Below, piece by piece: positions 8,687 to 17,370 of a DNA stretch of 64,000 nucleotides. The DNA is taken from NCBI RefSeq assembly GCF_016863035.1, contig NZ_BOOC01000023.1:1-64000 (forward strand). Direction: 5' to 3'. The translations under genes and the position numbers were made by a program. The notes under the pieces are model-generated. The model saw only the letters and a program-made list of their open reading frames with translations. It was not told the origin of the DNA and did not search any database. The stretch is from Microbispora corallina (GTDB taxonomy: Bacteria; Actinomycetota; Actinomycetes; Streptosporangiales; Streptosporangiaceae). Position 1 is the stretch's first letter. Every line of letters begins with the position of its first letter.

Positions 8687-9589
8687 TCAATTTGAATTCC
8701 CGATGGGAATCTGTTCGGCGAGCGGTCCGGGAAAATCGGTGACCGAGGAGAAGAACCGCCGCAACGCCTCCCCCGCTCCCGCCTCGATGGCTGTGTCGAG
8801 CCCCTTCCTGCTGACCAGGCGCAGCCCGATCGACCCCTGGGGCGGCAGGTGGCAGAGTTCCTCCAACCCCTGGGGGACGCCGTACGCGGTGGGCAGCAGC
8901 GCCACGCCGAGACCCGCACGGGCCGCGCCGAGCACGCCCTCCAGGTTGGTGGCCTCGGTCGTGATCCGGACCGTCCAGCCCAGCCCCTCCAGGGTCCGCA
9001 CGGCCTGGCGCCGCAGGGCGCAGGGCTCCTGGAACGCCACCAGCGGCACCGGACCGTCCGACGGCGGCATGAACCAGCCGGGCGCCGACAGCCATCGCAG
9101 GGGCAGCGTGCCCACCTGGACGCCCCCGATGTCGGGCACGACGCCGAGGATCAGCGCCAGGTCGAGCGTCCCCCGCAGCGTGGCCTCGGCCAGCGCGGTG
9201 CTCCGGTCGAGCCGGAACGTCACCTCACGGCCGGGAAGTGCCGCCATCAGCGCGCCGAGGAGGTCGGGCAGGACCTGGTACGCCGCGTGCTCGATGGCCC
9301 CCACCGTGAGCACCGCGGGCCGTTCGGCCCCGAGGCGGCACATCGCCTCGTCGTGGACGGCGAGCAGCCGCCGGGCCTCCACCAGCAGGGTCTCCCCCGC
9401 CGCCGTGAACCGGGTCGACCTGCCGGTCCGCTCGACGAGCGGCTGTCCGACGACCCGTTCCAGGGCCCTGACGTGCTGGCTCACGGTCGGCTGGCTCGTC
9501 CGCAGGGCGGAGGCGGCCCTGCCGAAGCCGCCACACTCGGCGATGGCCACGAAAGTTCGCAGTTGCACGAGGTCGAGCAATGCTCCCAT
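8687..9589 (-). CDS. LysR-family transcriptional regulator
   Basis: 300 residues. The N-terminal winged helix-turn-helix is typical: LRTFVAIAECGGFGRAASAL, then SQPTVSQHVRALE. The rest is a LysR effector domain. The ATG at 9589 lies about 7 bases after a -10-like TATCAT (9596-9601), so the transcript may be leaderless. It lies upstream of the peptide ABC operon on the same strand and may regulate it. Effector unknown. Confidence 0.9.
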   Translation of the reverse strand: MGALLDLVQLRTFVAIAECGGFGRAASALRTSQPTVSQHVRALERVVGQPLVERTGRSTRFTAAGETLLVEARRLLAVHDEAMCRLGAERPAVLTVGAIEHAAYQVLPDLLGALMAALPGREVTFRLDRSTALAEATLRGTLDLALILGVVPDIGGVQVGTLPLRWLSAPGWFMPPSDGPVPLVAFQEPCALRRQAVRTLEGLGWTVRITTEATNLEGVLGAARAGLGVALLPTAYGVPQGLEELCHLPPQGSIGLRLVSRKGLDTAIEAGAGEALRRFFSSVTDFPGPLAEQIPIGNSN

Positions 9590-9595
9590 GAGGCG

Positions 9596-9625
9596 ATGAT
9601 AGCTAAAAACCTACATTACCTACAT
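9596..9625 (-). promoter_or_regulatory. Putative lysR promoter with direct repeats
   Basis: This AT-rich patch holds the -10-like TATCAT (minus strand, 9596-9601) placed so that transcription would begin at the lysR ATG. It also holds two copies of ACCTACAT (9609-9616 and 9618-9625, plus-strand reading) with a 9-base period over the -35 position. The repeats overlap the last codons of the esterase gene. Confidence 0.35.
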
Positions 9626-10366
9626 AGAATTAGGGCTGTGATCCTCGGTCCACCAGCGGACCGCGGCGGTCGCGAGGTCCGGGGGGACCTCGTGGCCGCC
9701 GGGGAACTCCTCGTAGGCGACCGGGTAGTCGCCGTCCCGCAGGCTCTTGGCGATGCGCCTGCCGCAGGCGACCGGGAGCACCCGGTCGTCCGCGCCGTGG
9801 GAGACGAACAGCCGCGGGCGGCCGTGCCGGAGCATGGGCGCCATGAAGCCCGGGGAGAAGGCGAGCACGGCGCGGAACAGGTCGCCGTTGGCGACCCCGA
9901 GCGACAGGGCGTAAGAGGCGCCGTCGGAGAATCCGGCGACCGCCACGCCGTCCAGGTCGACGGCGGCCCGGGCGAACACCTCCTCCAGCGCCCCGTCCAG
10001 CCGCGCGACGTCCGGCCCGTAGCCGCCGAGGATGACGTCCCAGGTCGTGGAGACCGACTTCGGCGCGAGCAGGAGGAAGCCGAGATCGTCCGCCTGGGCG
10101 GACAGCAGCCCGAGCGCCTGGTCGGCAGAGCCGCCCGCGCCGTGCAGCACGACGGCGATCCGGTGCGGGCCCGGCCCGGCGGACGGCGGCACGTAGAGCA
10201 GCGCCTGCCCGTCCAGCCGGTGGATGCCCGCCTCCGGCCCGCGGAGGGGCGGATGCGGTCCTCCGCCCGGGGACGTCGGAAGCGCGACGGGACGGGCGGT
10301 GAGACGGCCGTGCCGTACGCCCTCCTCCGGCTGCGGATGGGCCGCGGCCCCTCGCGTCACCGTCAT
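9620..10366 (-). CDS. Alpha/beta-hydrolase esterase (PHB depolymerase/phospholipase-like)
   Basis: 248 residues from ATG 10366, which has a GGGAGG ribosome site; upstream in-frame codons lack one. The alpha/beta-hydrolase triad can be read: oxyanion strand VVLHGAGGS, nucleophile GFSDGAS, acid in HGADDRVLP, and His in GGHEVPP. The layout fits small carboxylesterases and poly-hydroxyalkanoate depolymerase-like enzymes without a signal peptide. Substrate unknown. It is 130 bases downstream of cutC on the same strand. Confidence 0.8.
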   Translation of the reverse strand: MTVTRGAAAHPQPEEGVRHGRLTARPVALPTSPGGGPHPPLRGPEAGIHRLDGQALLYVPPSAGPGPHRIAVVLHGAGGSADQALGLLSAQADDLGFLLLAPKSVSTTWDVILGGYGPDVARLDGALEEVFARAAVDLDGVAVAGFSDGASYALSLGVANGDLFRAVLAFSPGFMAPMLRHGRPRLFVSHGADDRVLPVACGRRIAKSLRDGDYPVAYEEFPGGHEVPPDLATAAVRWWTEDHSPNSM

Positions 10367-10496
10367 CGGCCTCGCCTCCCGCCGTTCAGGGGGCCGGGCC
10401 GGCGCCGGCCCGCGGCGCCCGCCGGGCGGCGGGCGCTTCCCCCACCTGCCCAGTCTCCGCCCGCCCATCGGGCGGCCGGGTCAGGAATCGGCAATC

Positions 10497-11243
10497 TCAG
10501 GCCCTGGCGGCGGCGATGACCTCCGACACCAGCGCGCCCGAGGTGACGCGGCGCACGAACTCCGACTGCCGCAGCTCGCCCCCCATGTACGGGTACGGGT
10601 TGCGGTGGACGACCGGGCTCGGCTCGTCGACGAGGGCGGCGAAGTGGATCTCTTTGGCCCCTGTCGCCTCGACGACCCGGCCGGCGTTCCTGGGGGTGAT
10701 GCCGCCGCCGGGCATGACGACGAGACGGTCGCCGGCCCGCTCGACCAGCGAGGCGATCAGCGGCGCCCCCTCCAGCGCCGTGCTGTCCTGGCCGGAGGTG
10801 AGCACCCGGTCGACGCCGAGCGCGACCAGCGTCTCCAGCGCGGCGAAGGGGTCGGCGGCCATGTCGAAGGCCCGGTGGAAGGTGACCGACAGGCCCTCGG
10901 CCGCGCCGATGAGCCGCTTGGCCACCTCCTCGTCCACCTCCCCCTGGGGGGTGAGCGCCCCGATGACGACTCCCTGGGCACCCGCCTCGCGCACGGCCGC
11001 GACGTCCCGCTCCATGGCCTCGATCTCGTAGCGGTCGAAGACGAAGTCGCCGCCGCGCGGCCGGATGATGACGTGCACCCGGATCGAGGAGACCGCCGCC
11101 AGCGTGGCCTCGACCGTGCCGAGGGTCGGCGTGAGGCCGCCCTCGAACAGCGCGGCGCACAGCTCCACCCGCTGCGCCCCGGCCCGCTCGGCCGCCACGG
11201 CGCCGGCCGTGCTGTCGATGCAGATCTCGTAGGTCAGACTCAT
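10497..11243 (-). CDS. cutC: CutC-family TIM-barrel protein
   Basis: 248 residues, with CutC blocks EICIDSTAGAVAAERAGAQRVELC, RPRGGDF, TFHRAFDM, LTSGQ and MPGGGI. CutC was named for copper homeostasis. In E. coli the copper phenotype was later assigned to the MicL small RNA inside cutC, so the enzyme's real job is open. Here it starts one base after the asparaginase stop and closes an amino-acid uptake operon, which suggests a catabolic rather than a copper role. Confidence 0.88.
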   Translation of the reverse strand: MSLTYEICIDSTAGAVAAERAGAQRVELCAALFEGGLTPTLGTVEATLAAVSSIRVHVIIRPRGGDFVFDRYEIEAMERDVAAVREAGAQGVVIGALTPQGEVDEEVAKRLIGAAEGLSVTFHRAFDMAADPFAALETLVALGVDRVLTSGQDSTALEGAPLIASLVERAGDRLVVMPGGGITPRNAGRVVEATGAKEIHFAALVDEPSPVVHRNPYPYMGGELRQSEFVRRVTSGALVSEVIAAARA

Positions 11244-11244
11244 C

Positions 11245-12195
11245 TCATTCCCCCAAAGCGTGGATCTCGCCGACCGGGACGCCCCCGCCCAGCACCGGTA
11301 CCGTCGTGAACTCCGCGGCCCCCGTCACGTCGCCGCCGGCCGCGCGGAGCGCGGCGAGCGCGACGGCCGTCGTCGCCCGCGGGCTGCCGTCGATCACCTT
11401 CACCGCGGCCGCGTGCCCCGAGGCCAGCGCGACCACGAGCACCCCCTCGGCGCCACCCTTCGCCACGGCTCCCGGCAGCGCCCGCATGAGCCCCGTGTTC
11501 ACGTGGCCGGTGCCGCCGACGTACTCGGGGTGCGCCCGCATCGCGTCGGCCACGGCCAGCGGGGCCGTCCCGGGGGCCGCCAGCACGAGGGCCTGGACGG
11601 CCCGGGCCAGCCCGGCCAGGGACAGCCCGAACAGCGGCGCGCCGCAGCCGTCGACGGCGACGTGGGCGGCCTTCTCCCCTGAAAGGTCCTCGACGACCGA
11701 CCGGACCCGCTGTTGCACGGGGTGGCCGGGGTCGAGGTACGACTCCGTGGGCAGGCCGGACGCGACCGCCGCGGCCAGCATGGCGGCGTGCTTGCCCGAG
11801 CAGTTCATCCGATCGCACGAGGGCCCGAGGCCGGCGCGGATCAGGGCGTGCCTGGCCGGCTCGTCCTCCGGCCAGTCGGGCGGGCAGCCGAGCGCCTCGG
11901 TGGTGAGGCCCGCGCCGGCGAGCATCTCGGCCACCAGCCGGACGTGGCGGTCCTCCCCCGTGTGGCTCCCGGCCGCTATGGCCAGGCTGCGGCCCTCCAG
12001 AGGGGCGCCGGCGAGCAGGCAGGCGAGCGCCTGGAACGGCTTGGCCGACGACCGGGGCAGCACCGGCGCGGCGACCGCGCCGCGGGCCACGGCCGTGCGG
12101 CCGTCCGGCGTCAGCGCGACCGCGCTGCCGTAGTGGACGCTCTCCACGAAGCCGGACCGGACGACTTCGGCGAGCGGGACGAGATCAGCCGGCAC
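11245..12195 (-). CDS. Type II (asparaginase II family) asparaginase
   Basis: 316 residues from a GTG at 12195 that overlaps the end of the permease gene by 11 bases. Family blocks are RSSAKPFQALA, GSHTGEDRHV, MNCSGKHAAM, DGCGAPLFG and the C-terminal GGGVPVGEIHALGE. The family is assigned to asparagine hydrolysis (aspartate plus ammonia), although the range of substrates is not well known. No signal peptide, so cytoplasmic. It is placed between the transporter and cutC, so it likely acts on the imported compound. Confidence 0.88.
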   Translation of the reverse strand: MPADLVPLAEVVRSGFVESVHYGSAVALTPDGRTAVARGAVAAPVLPRSSAKPFQALACLLAGAPLEGRSLAIAAGSHTGEDRHVRLVAEMLAGAGLTTEALGCPPDWPEDEPARHALIRAGLGPSCDRMNCSGKHAAMLAAAVASGLPTESYLDPGHPVQQRVRSVVEDLSGEKAAHVAVDGCGAPLFGLSLAGLARAVQALVLAAPGTAPLAVADAMRAHPEYVGGTGHVNTGLMRALPGAVAKGGAEGVLVVALASGHAAAVKVIDGSPRATTAVALAALRAAGGDVTGAAEFTTVPVLGGGVPVGEIHALGE

Positions 12196-13036
12196 CGGCG
12201 GTCCTCCTGCGGGGCTGGCGCGCCTCCAGCGCGCGGGCTAGCTTCGACAGCGACGCGTTGACCACCAGGTAGATCAGCGCGACGACGATGTAGGTCTGGA
12301 TGAGCAGGCCGTTGTAGTTGGCCAGCACCTTGCCGCTGTACAGCAGCTCCGCGTAGCTGACGACGAAGCCGAGCGAGGTGTCCTTGAGCAGCCCGACCGA
12401 CTGGCTGACGATCGACGGCAGCACGCGGCGCAGGGCCTGCGGCAGCACGACCAGGCGCATCGACTGCCCGTGGGACAGGCCGAGCGCGAGGGCCGCCTCC
12501 CCCTGGCCGCGCTCGACCGACAGCACGCCGGCCCGGAAGATCTCGGCGAACGCCGCCGCGTTGGACACCGCCAGCGGCACCACGAGCTTCCAGAACAGCG
12601 GCAGGTCGACGCCGTACCGCGGCAGCGCGAACAGCACGAGGTAGACCAGCAGCAGCGCGGGGATCGTCCGCACCACCTCGACGTACGCACCGGCGGGCAG
12701 GCGCGCCCAGCGGCGGTGCGACAGCCGTCCGAGCGCGAGCGCGAGCCCGGCCGCCATGGCGAGCGCGGCCGACACCACGGCGGCGAGCGCCGTCGACCAG
12801 AGCCCGCCGAGCAGGTAGCGCCACATGGGCCAGGTCGCGTACGGCTGCCAGCGGTCGGCGGCGAGCTGGCCGTTCGCGGCGAACTGACGGACGGCGAGCG
12901 CCACCAGGGCGAGCGCGACCAGTGCCCCCACGACGGTCGCCACCCGGATCCTGCGGCGCCCGCGCGGCCCCGGCTCGTCGAACAGGAGCGTGCTCGACGG
13001 GGCGCTCGCCCGGCGGCGCCCGGGCGCGGCGGTCAC
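12185..13036 (-). CDS. Polar amino-acid ABC permease (GluD type)
   Basis: 283 residues, GTG at 13036 overlapping the stop of the preceding permease. An N-terminal basic region is followed by a hydrophobic segment and the HisM/GlnP-type permease core with the loop GQGEAALALGLSHGQSMRLVVLPQALRRVLPSI. It pairs with the protein at 13033-13677 to form the channel for glutamate, glutamine or a related amino acid. Confidence 0.9.
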   Translation of the reverse strand: MTAAPGRRRASAPSSTLLFDEPGPRGRRRIRVATVVGALVALALVALAVRQFAANGQLAADRWQPYATWPMWRYLLGGLWSTALAAVVSAALAMAAGLALALGRLSHRRWARLPAGAYVEVVRTIPALLLVYLVLFALPRYGVDLPLFWKLVVPLAVSNAAAFAEIFRAGVLSVERGQGEAALALGLSHGQSMRLVVLPQALRRVLPSIVSQSVGLLKDTSLGFVVSYAELLYSGKVLANYNGLLIQTYIVVALIYLVVNASLSKLARALEARQPRRRTAGAG

Positions 13037-13677
13037 CGGGCCACCGCCAGCCGCCGTTCGAGCCGCCCGGTGACGAACCCCGCCACGGCCGCGACGGCCG
13101 CGTACGCGAGGCCGGCGCCCACGAAGATCGGGATCGGCTGGGCCTCCAGCAGGTTGACCCGGTTGGCCGCGGCCGTGAGGTCCACGACGCCGACGGCGGC
13201 GACGAGCGAGGTGTTCATGGTGAGCGCGATGAAGATGTTCCCGAGGGGCTGGACGACGGTCCGCAGCGCCTGCGGCAGCACCACGTGGCGCAGCGACTGG
13301 CCGAACGTCAGCCCGAGCGCCCGAGCGGCCTCGCCCTGGCCCGCCGAGATCGCGTTGACGCCCGAGCGCAGGGCCTCGGCGATGTAGGCGCCCTCGTACA
13401 GGGCGATGACCACCATGGACGTGACGAGCAGGCCGGCCTCGATCCCGATCTCCGGCAGGCCGAAGACGGCGAGCACGAGCAGCACGAGCAGCGGCAGGTT
13501 CTGGAAGGCCTCGACGTACGCCGTGCCGGCCGCGCGCAGGACGGGCACCGGGCCGACCCGCATCGCGGTGATCACGACTCCGACGACCGCGGCGCCGGCG
13601 AATGACGCCGCGGTCAGCTCGAGCGTCACGACGAGCCCCTGCCAGAACTCCGGCAGGTGATCCAGGATCGCGGACAT
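13033..13677 (-). CDS. Polar amino-acid ABC permease (GluC type)
   Basis: 214 residues, ATG at 13677 sharing one base with the stop of the binding protein. It carries the typical EAA loop GQGEAARALGLTFGQSLRHVVLPQALR and about five transmembrane segments. Partner of the GluD-type permease. The tight overlaps on both sides show a single operon. Confidence 0.9.
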   Translation of the reverse strand: MSAILDHLPEFWQGLVVTLELTAASFAGAAVVGVVITAMRVGPVPVLRAAGTAYVEAFQNLPLLVLLVLAVFGLPEIGIEAGLLVTSMVVIALYEGAYIAEALRSGVNAISAGQGEAARALGLTFGQSLRHVVLPQALRTVVQPLGNIFIALTMNTSLVAAVGVVDLTAAANRVNLLEAQPIPIFVGAGLAYAAVAAVAGFVTGRLERRLAVAR

Positions 13678-14606
13678 CAGGAGCCCGGGACCGACCCGAT
13701 CGCCGGCGGCGTCGGGGCCGCGCCCTGGACGACCGTGCCGAGGGAGTTCTTCCAGATCCGCTGCCACAGGCCCTGGCCCTGGATCTTGGTGAGCCAGTCG
13801 TTGACGAACTTCTTGAACTGGTCGTCCCCGTGCTTCAGGCCGATGCCGTACGGGTCGGTGGTGAAGGGGCTGCCCACCACCTGGAGCGACGGGTCCTTCT
13901 TCGCGTCGGCGACGAGCAGCGTCTCGTCCTGGACGTACGCGACGCCGCGGTCCTGCTTGAGCGCCTGCACGCACTCGGGGTCGCCGCCGAAGGTGACGAT
14001 CTTCGCCTGCGGCGCGAGCTTCTGGATGGCCGGGATCGCGGGGGTGTTGGCCCCGGCGATCACGGTCTTGCCGTTGAGGTCCGCCGGCGAGGTGATCCCC
14101 GTCGTGCCCTTCTTGACCGCGATGCTCAGGCCCGAGGAGTAGTACGGCCCGGCGAAGGCGACCTGCTGCGCCCGTTCGGGGGTGATCGTGTAGGTCTGGA
14201 AGACGACGTCGACCGTGCCGTTGCTCAGCAGGGCCTCCCGGGTCTCGGACGCCGAGTTGACGATCTTCACCTTCGGCTGCCCGATGATGTACTTCGCCAG
14301 GGCCTTGCCGAGGTCGGCGTCGAAGCCCTCCACCTCGCCGGTCGACGGGTTCTGCTGGGACAGCAGCGGCGCGTCGAGCGAGCCGCCGACGATGAGCTCG
14401 CCGCGCTGCTTGATCTTCTCCATCGTCGAGCCCGGGAGGATGTCGGCGGCCGCGGCGACCGGCGCCGCGGAGAGAAGGTCGCCGCCGCCCTTGGCCGCGC
14501 CCGGCACGGCGGAGTCCGCCGAGTCCGTCCCGCCACAGGCAGAAAGGCCCACCAGGCCCGCCATCGACACGGCGGCGACGGCGGCCACCCGCTTCATGGA
14601 CACCAT
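13677..14606 (-). CDS. Amino-acid ABC substrate-binding lipoprotein (GluB type)
   Basis: About 309 residues. Starts at 14618, 14606 and 14597 are all in frame; 14606 is best placed relative to the AAAGG upstream. A signal peptide ends in the lipobox LSAC, so it is a membrane-anchored lipoprotein. Family 3 binding-protein blocks follow (GELIVGGSLDAP, GFDADLGKALAKY, then TDPYGIGLKHGD). It captures the amino acid or derivative outside the cell for the GluACD-type transporter. Confidence 0.9.
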   Translation of the reverse strand: MVSMKRVAAVAAVSMAGLVGLSACGGTDSADSAVPGAAKGGGDLLSAAPVAAAADILPGSTMEKIKQRGELIVGGSLDAPLLSQQNPSTGEVEGFDADLGKALAKYIIGQPKVKIVNSASETREALLSNGTVDVVFQTYTITPERAQQVAFAGPYYSSGLSIAVKKGTTGITSPADLNGKTVIAGANTPAIPAIQKLAPQAKIVTFGGDPECVQALKQDRGVAYVQDETLLVADAKKDPSLQVVGSPFTTDPYGIGLKHGDDQFKKFVNDWLTKIQGQGLWQRIWKNSLGTVVQGAAPTPPAIGSVPGS

Positions 14607-14627
14607 CGTGCCCACCATCCTTTGCGA

Positions 14628-15356
14628 TCAGTGCGTGAGTACCTTGGCCAGGAAGTCCCTGGCCCGATCGGTCGTGGGAGCGTCGAAGAAGGCGTTCGGC
14701 TCCCCGGTCTCGACGATCCGGCCGCCGTCCATGAACACCACACGGTCGGCCGCCCTGCGGGCGAACCCCATCTCGTGGGTGACGACCACCATGGTCATGC
14801 CGTCCGCGGCGAGCCGGACCATCACGTCGAGGACCTCGCCGACCATCTCGGGGTCGAGCGCCGAGGTCGGCTCGTCGAACAGCATCACCTTGGGCCGCAT
14901 GGCCAGCGCCCGGGCGATGGCGGCGCGCTGCTGCTGGCCCCCCGACAGGCGGGCCGGCAGCTTGCCGGCCTGCTCCGCGATTCCCACGCGGGCCAGCAGC
15001 TCGCGGGCGTCCCGCTCCGCCTCGGCGCGGCTCACGCCGCGCACCTTCATCGGCGCGAGCACGACGTTCTCCAGCACGGTCTTGTGCTGGAACAGGTTGA
15101 AGGACTGGAACACCATGCCCACGTCGGCGCGAAGGCGGGCGAGCGCGCGCCCCTCCGCCGGAACCGGCACGCCGTCGACGAGGATCTCGCCGGCGTCCGC
15201 CGTCTCCAGCCGGTTGAGGCAGCGGCACAGCGTGGACTTGCCCGAGCCGGACGGCCCGATCACCACCACCACCTCGCCCCGCGCCACGTCGAGATCGACG
15301 TCGTGCAGCACGTGGTGATCACCGAACCATTTGTTCAGTCCTCGTACCTGAATCAT
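14628..15356 (-). CDS. Amino-acid ABC transporter ATPase (GluA type)
   Basis: 242 residues from ATG 15356, which has AAGGA 8 bases upstream; an in-frame ATG at 15362 is too close to it. Complete ATPase motifs: Walker [11 protein letters not shown]-loop VFQSFNLF, signature LSGGQQQR, Walker [13 protein letters not shown], switch His in VVTHEMGF. First gene of the six-gene operon running to cutC, divergent from the ROK regulator. Confidence 0.93.
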   Translation of the reverse strand: MIQVRGLNKWFGDHHVLHDVDLDVARGEVVVVIGPSGSGKSTLCRCLNRLETADAGEILVDGVPVPAEGRALARLRADVGMVFQSFNLFQHKTVLENVVLAPMKVRGVSRAEAERDARELLARVGIAEQAGKLPARLSGGQQQRAAIARALAMRPKVMLFDEPTSALDPEMVGEVLDVMVRLAADGMTMVVVTHEMGFARRAADRVVFMDGGRIVETGEPNAFFDAPTTDRARDFLAKVLTH

Positions 15357-15366
15357 CGCCATCTTC

Positions 15367-15441
15367 CTTCGAAATCGAAGATATGGCGGACCGTAATGGA
15401 TGATTCTGGCCCAAGTCAACGCACTGGCGCAGAAAGTCAAC
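15367..15441. promoter_or_regulatory. Divergent promoter/operator region, gluA-type operon and ROK gene
   Basis: On the minus strand TTGACT (15414-15419) and TACGGT (15390-15395) with an 18-base spacer form a likely promoter for the transporter operon. AAGTCAAC occurs twice (15413-15420 and 15434-15441) with a 21-base period, two helical turns, and covers the -35. The perfect inverted repeat CTTCGA-AA-TCGAAG (15367-15380) lies just before the gluA ribosome site. These are candidate sites for the divergently encoded ROK regulator. Confidence 0.5.
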
Positions 15442-15460
15442 TCGTGGTATTCCTCTCCTC

Positions 15461-16603
15461 ATGTCAGGCAAAGAGAGGTTGCCGGTGCGGGGGGCCCAGG
15501 GCGACCTCCTGCGCCTGGTCGCCGCCGGCCAGGCCGAGTCGCGGGCCGAGCTCGCCCGCATGTCGGGCCTGGCCGCGTCGAGCGTCTCCCTCCGGGTCGA
15601 GGAGCTCATCGGCACCGGGCTCCTCGTGGAGGAGGGGGCCGGCACCTCCCGCGGCGGGCGGCGCCCCCGCCGGCTGCGGCTCAGCCCCAGCGCGGGCGTG
15701 CTCGCGGTGGCCGACCTGGGGGCGCACCACGCCCGGCTCGGCCTGCTCGACCTGAGCGGCACCCCGCTCGTCGTCGAGGAGCGGCCCTGCGACATCGCGC
15801 TCGGGCCCGAGGCCACGATGGACTGGATCGCCGCGTCGTTCGAGGACCTGCTGCTGCGGCACGGGCCGCCCGGGGTTCCCCTGCGCGGCGTGGGCACCGG
15901 CATCCCCGGGCCCGTCGACCCCGCGACCGGCCGCGTCGTCGCGCCCTCCCGGATGCCGGGGTGGAACAACTTCCCGGTCGCCGAGCGGCTCGGCTCGCAC
16001 TTCGACCTGCCGGTCCTCGTCGAGAACGACGCCAACCTGATGGCGGCCGGCGAGGCGCGCTCCTGGCCGGGCCGCGAGACGCTGATGGTGCTCAAGGCCG
16101 GCAGCGGCATCGGCTGCGGGGTGATCGTGAACGGCGCCCTGCACCGCGGCCGCGGCGCGGCGGGCGACATCAGCCACGTCCGGGTCCGCAGCGACTCGTC
16201 CGTGACCTGCTCCTGCGGCCACCTCGACTGCCTGGAGGCGTACGCCAGCGGCGCCGCCCTGATGGCCGTCCTGGGCGAGCAGGGCATCGCGGTCGAGCGG
16301 CCCGGGGACATCGTCGCGCTGGTGGAGGACGGCGTGCCCGAGGCCACGGCGCTGGTCAGGAACGCGGGCCGGCTGATCGGCGAGGTCCTCACCGTGCTGG
16401 TGAACTTCCTGAACCCGGACGCCATCGTGGTCGGCGGCGGCCTGTCCTCGGCCGAGCCGCTGATCTCGGCGATCCGGGCCGCCGTCTACGAGCGCTGCCT
16501 GCCGCTCGCGACCCGGGACCTGGAGATCGCCGCCAGCCGCTCCGGGCCCGACGCGGCCCTGCTCGGCGCCGGGGCCCTGCTGCTCGACGCCGTGCTCGCC
16601 TGA
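15461..16603 (+). CDS. ROK-family transcriptional regulator
   Basis: 380 residues. The N-terminal winged HTH (about residues 10-60: GDLLRLVAAGQAESRAELARMSGLAASSVSLRVEEL) is followed by a ROK sugar-kinase fold with VLVENDANLMAAGE, GSGIGCG and the zinc-binding CSCGHLDCLEAY motif. ROK repressors of this build usually sense sugars or amino sugars. It is divergent from an amino-acid transporter operon, an unusual pairing. No ribosome site is visible before ATG 15461, so the mRNA may be leaderless. Confidence 0.9.
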   Translation: MSGKERLPVRGAQGDLLRLVAAGQAESRAELARMSGLAASSVSLRVEELIGTGLLVEEGAGTSRGGRRPRRLRLSPSAGVLAVADLGAHHARLGLLDLSGTPLVVEERPCDIALGPEATMDWIAASFEDLLLRHGPPGVPLRGVGTGIPGPVDPATGRVVAPSRMPGWNNFPVAERLGSHFDLPVLVENDANLMAAGEARSWPGRETLMVLKAGSGIGCGVIVNGALHRGRGAAGDISHVRVRSDSSVTCSCGHLDCLEAYASGAALMAVLGEQGIAVERPGDIVALVEDGVPEATALVRNAGRLIGEVLTVLVNFLNPDAIVVGGGLSSAEPLISAIRAAVYERCLPLATRDLEIAASRSGPDAALLGAGALLLDAVLA

Positions 16604-16630
16604 CCACCCACCGCGATTGGACAGCCGTAC

Positions 16631-17296
16631 GTGACCCGATACTGCCTCTTCGACCTCGACGGCACCCTGACCGACCCCGAGACCGGCATCGTCGCCTCCA
16701 TGCGGCACGCGCTTTCCACGGTCGGGATGCCGGAGGTGGAGCACGGGCGGCTCCGCGCCCTGATCGGCCCGCCCCTCCAGGACGGCTTCCTCCGGCTCGG
16801 CGTGCCGCCGGAGCGTCTCGATGACGCGATGCGCGCCTACCGGGAGCGCTACACCGCCGGAGGAATGTACGAGAACGAGGTCATCGCGGGAGTCCCCGCC
16901 GTGCTGGAGGCTCTCCTCGCCGGCGGCCGGACCCTGGCGGTGGCGACGTCGAAACCGGCCGTCTTAGCGGAGAAGATCCTCGTGCACTTCGGGCTCGACG
17001 GCTTCTTCGCGTACGTGGCCGGGGCGACGCTCGACGGGTCCCGGCGGCACAAGGCGGACGTGATCCGGCACGCGCTCGACGTCCTCGGCGCCCCGCCCGA
17101 GGACGCCGTCATGATCGGCGACCGCAGGGAGGACGTCGCCGGCGCGGCCGCGTGCGGCGTCCGGAGCGTCGCGGTGACGTGGGGGTTCGGCGAGGCGGCC
17201 GAATTCGCCGATCCCGGCCTCATCGCGGTGGTGGACACGCCCGGACGCCTCCTCGATGTGCTGACGCGGACGGCGGGCGCCCCTCCGGCACGCTGA
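16631..17296 (+). CDS. HAD-family phosphatase (phosphoglycolate phosphatase-like)
   Basis: 221 residues from GTG 16631. HAD motifs in order: FDLDGTLTD (nucleophile Asp), ATSKP, a Lys in HKADVI, and [12 protein letters not shown]. The helical cap between motifs one and two fits the Gph/PpaX group. Likely a cytosolic phosphatase for small metabolites; substrate not determined by sequence. It starts 28 bases after the ROK gene and may be co-transcribed. Confidence 0.88.
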   Translation: MTRYCLFDLDGTLTDPETGIVASMRHALSTVGMPEVEHGRLRALIGPPLQDGFLRLGVPPERLDDAMRAYRERYTAGGMYENEVIAGVPAVLEALLAGGRTLAVATSKPAVLAEKILVHFGLDGFFAYVAGATLDGSRRHKADVIRHALDVLGAPPEDAVMIGDRREDVAGAAACGVRSVAVTWGFGEAAEFADPGLIAVVDTPGRLLDVLTRTAGAPPAR

Positions 17297-17370
17297 ACGC
17301 CGGAGCGGCAGGGCTGCGTCGGCAGGAAATTGGTTCAGGCCCGGAAGGCCGAACCTCTACCGTGTACGCC

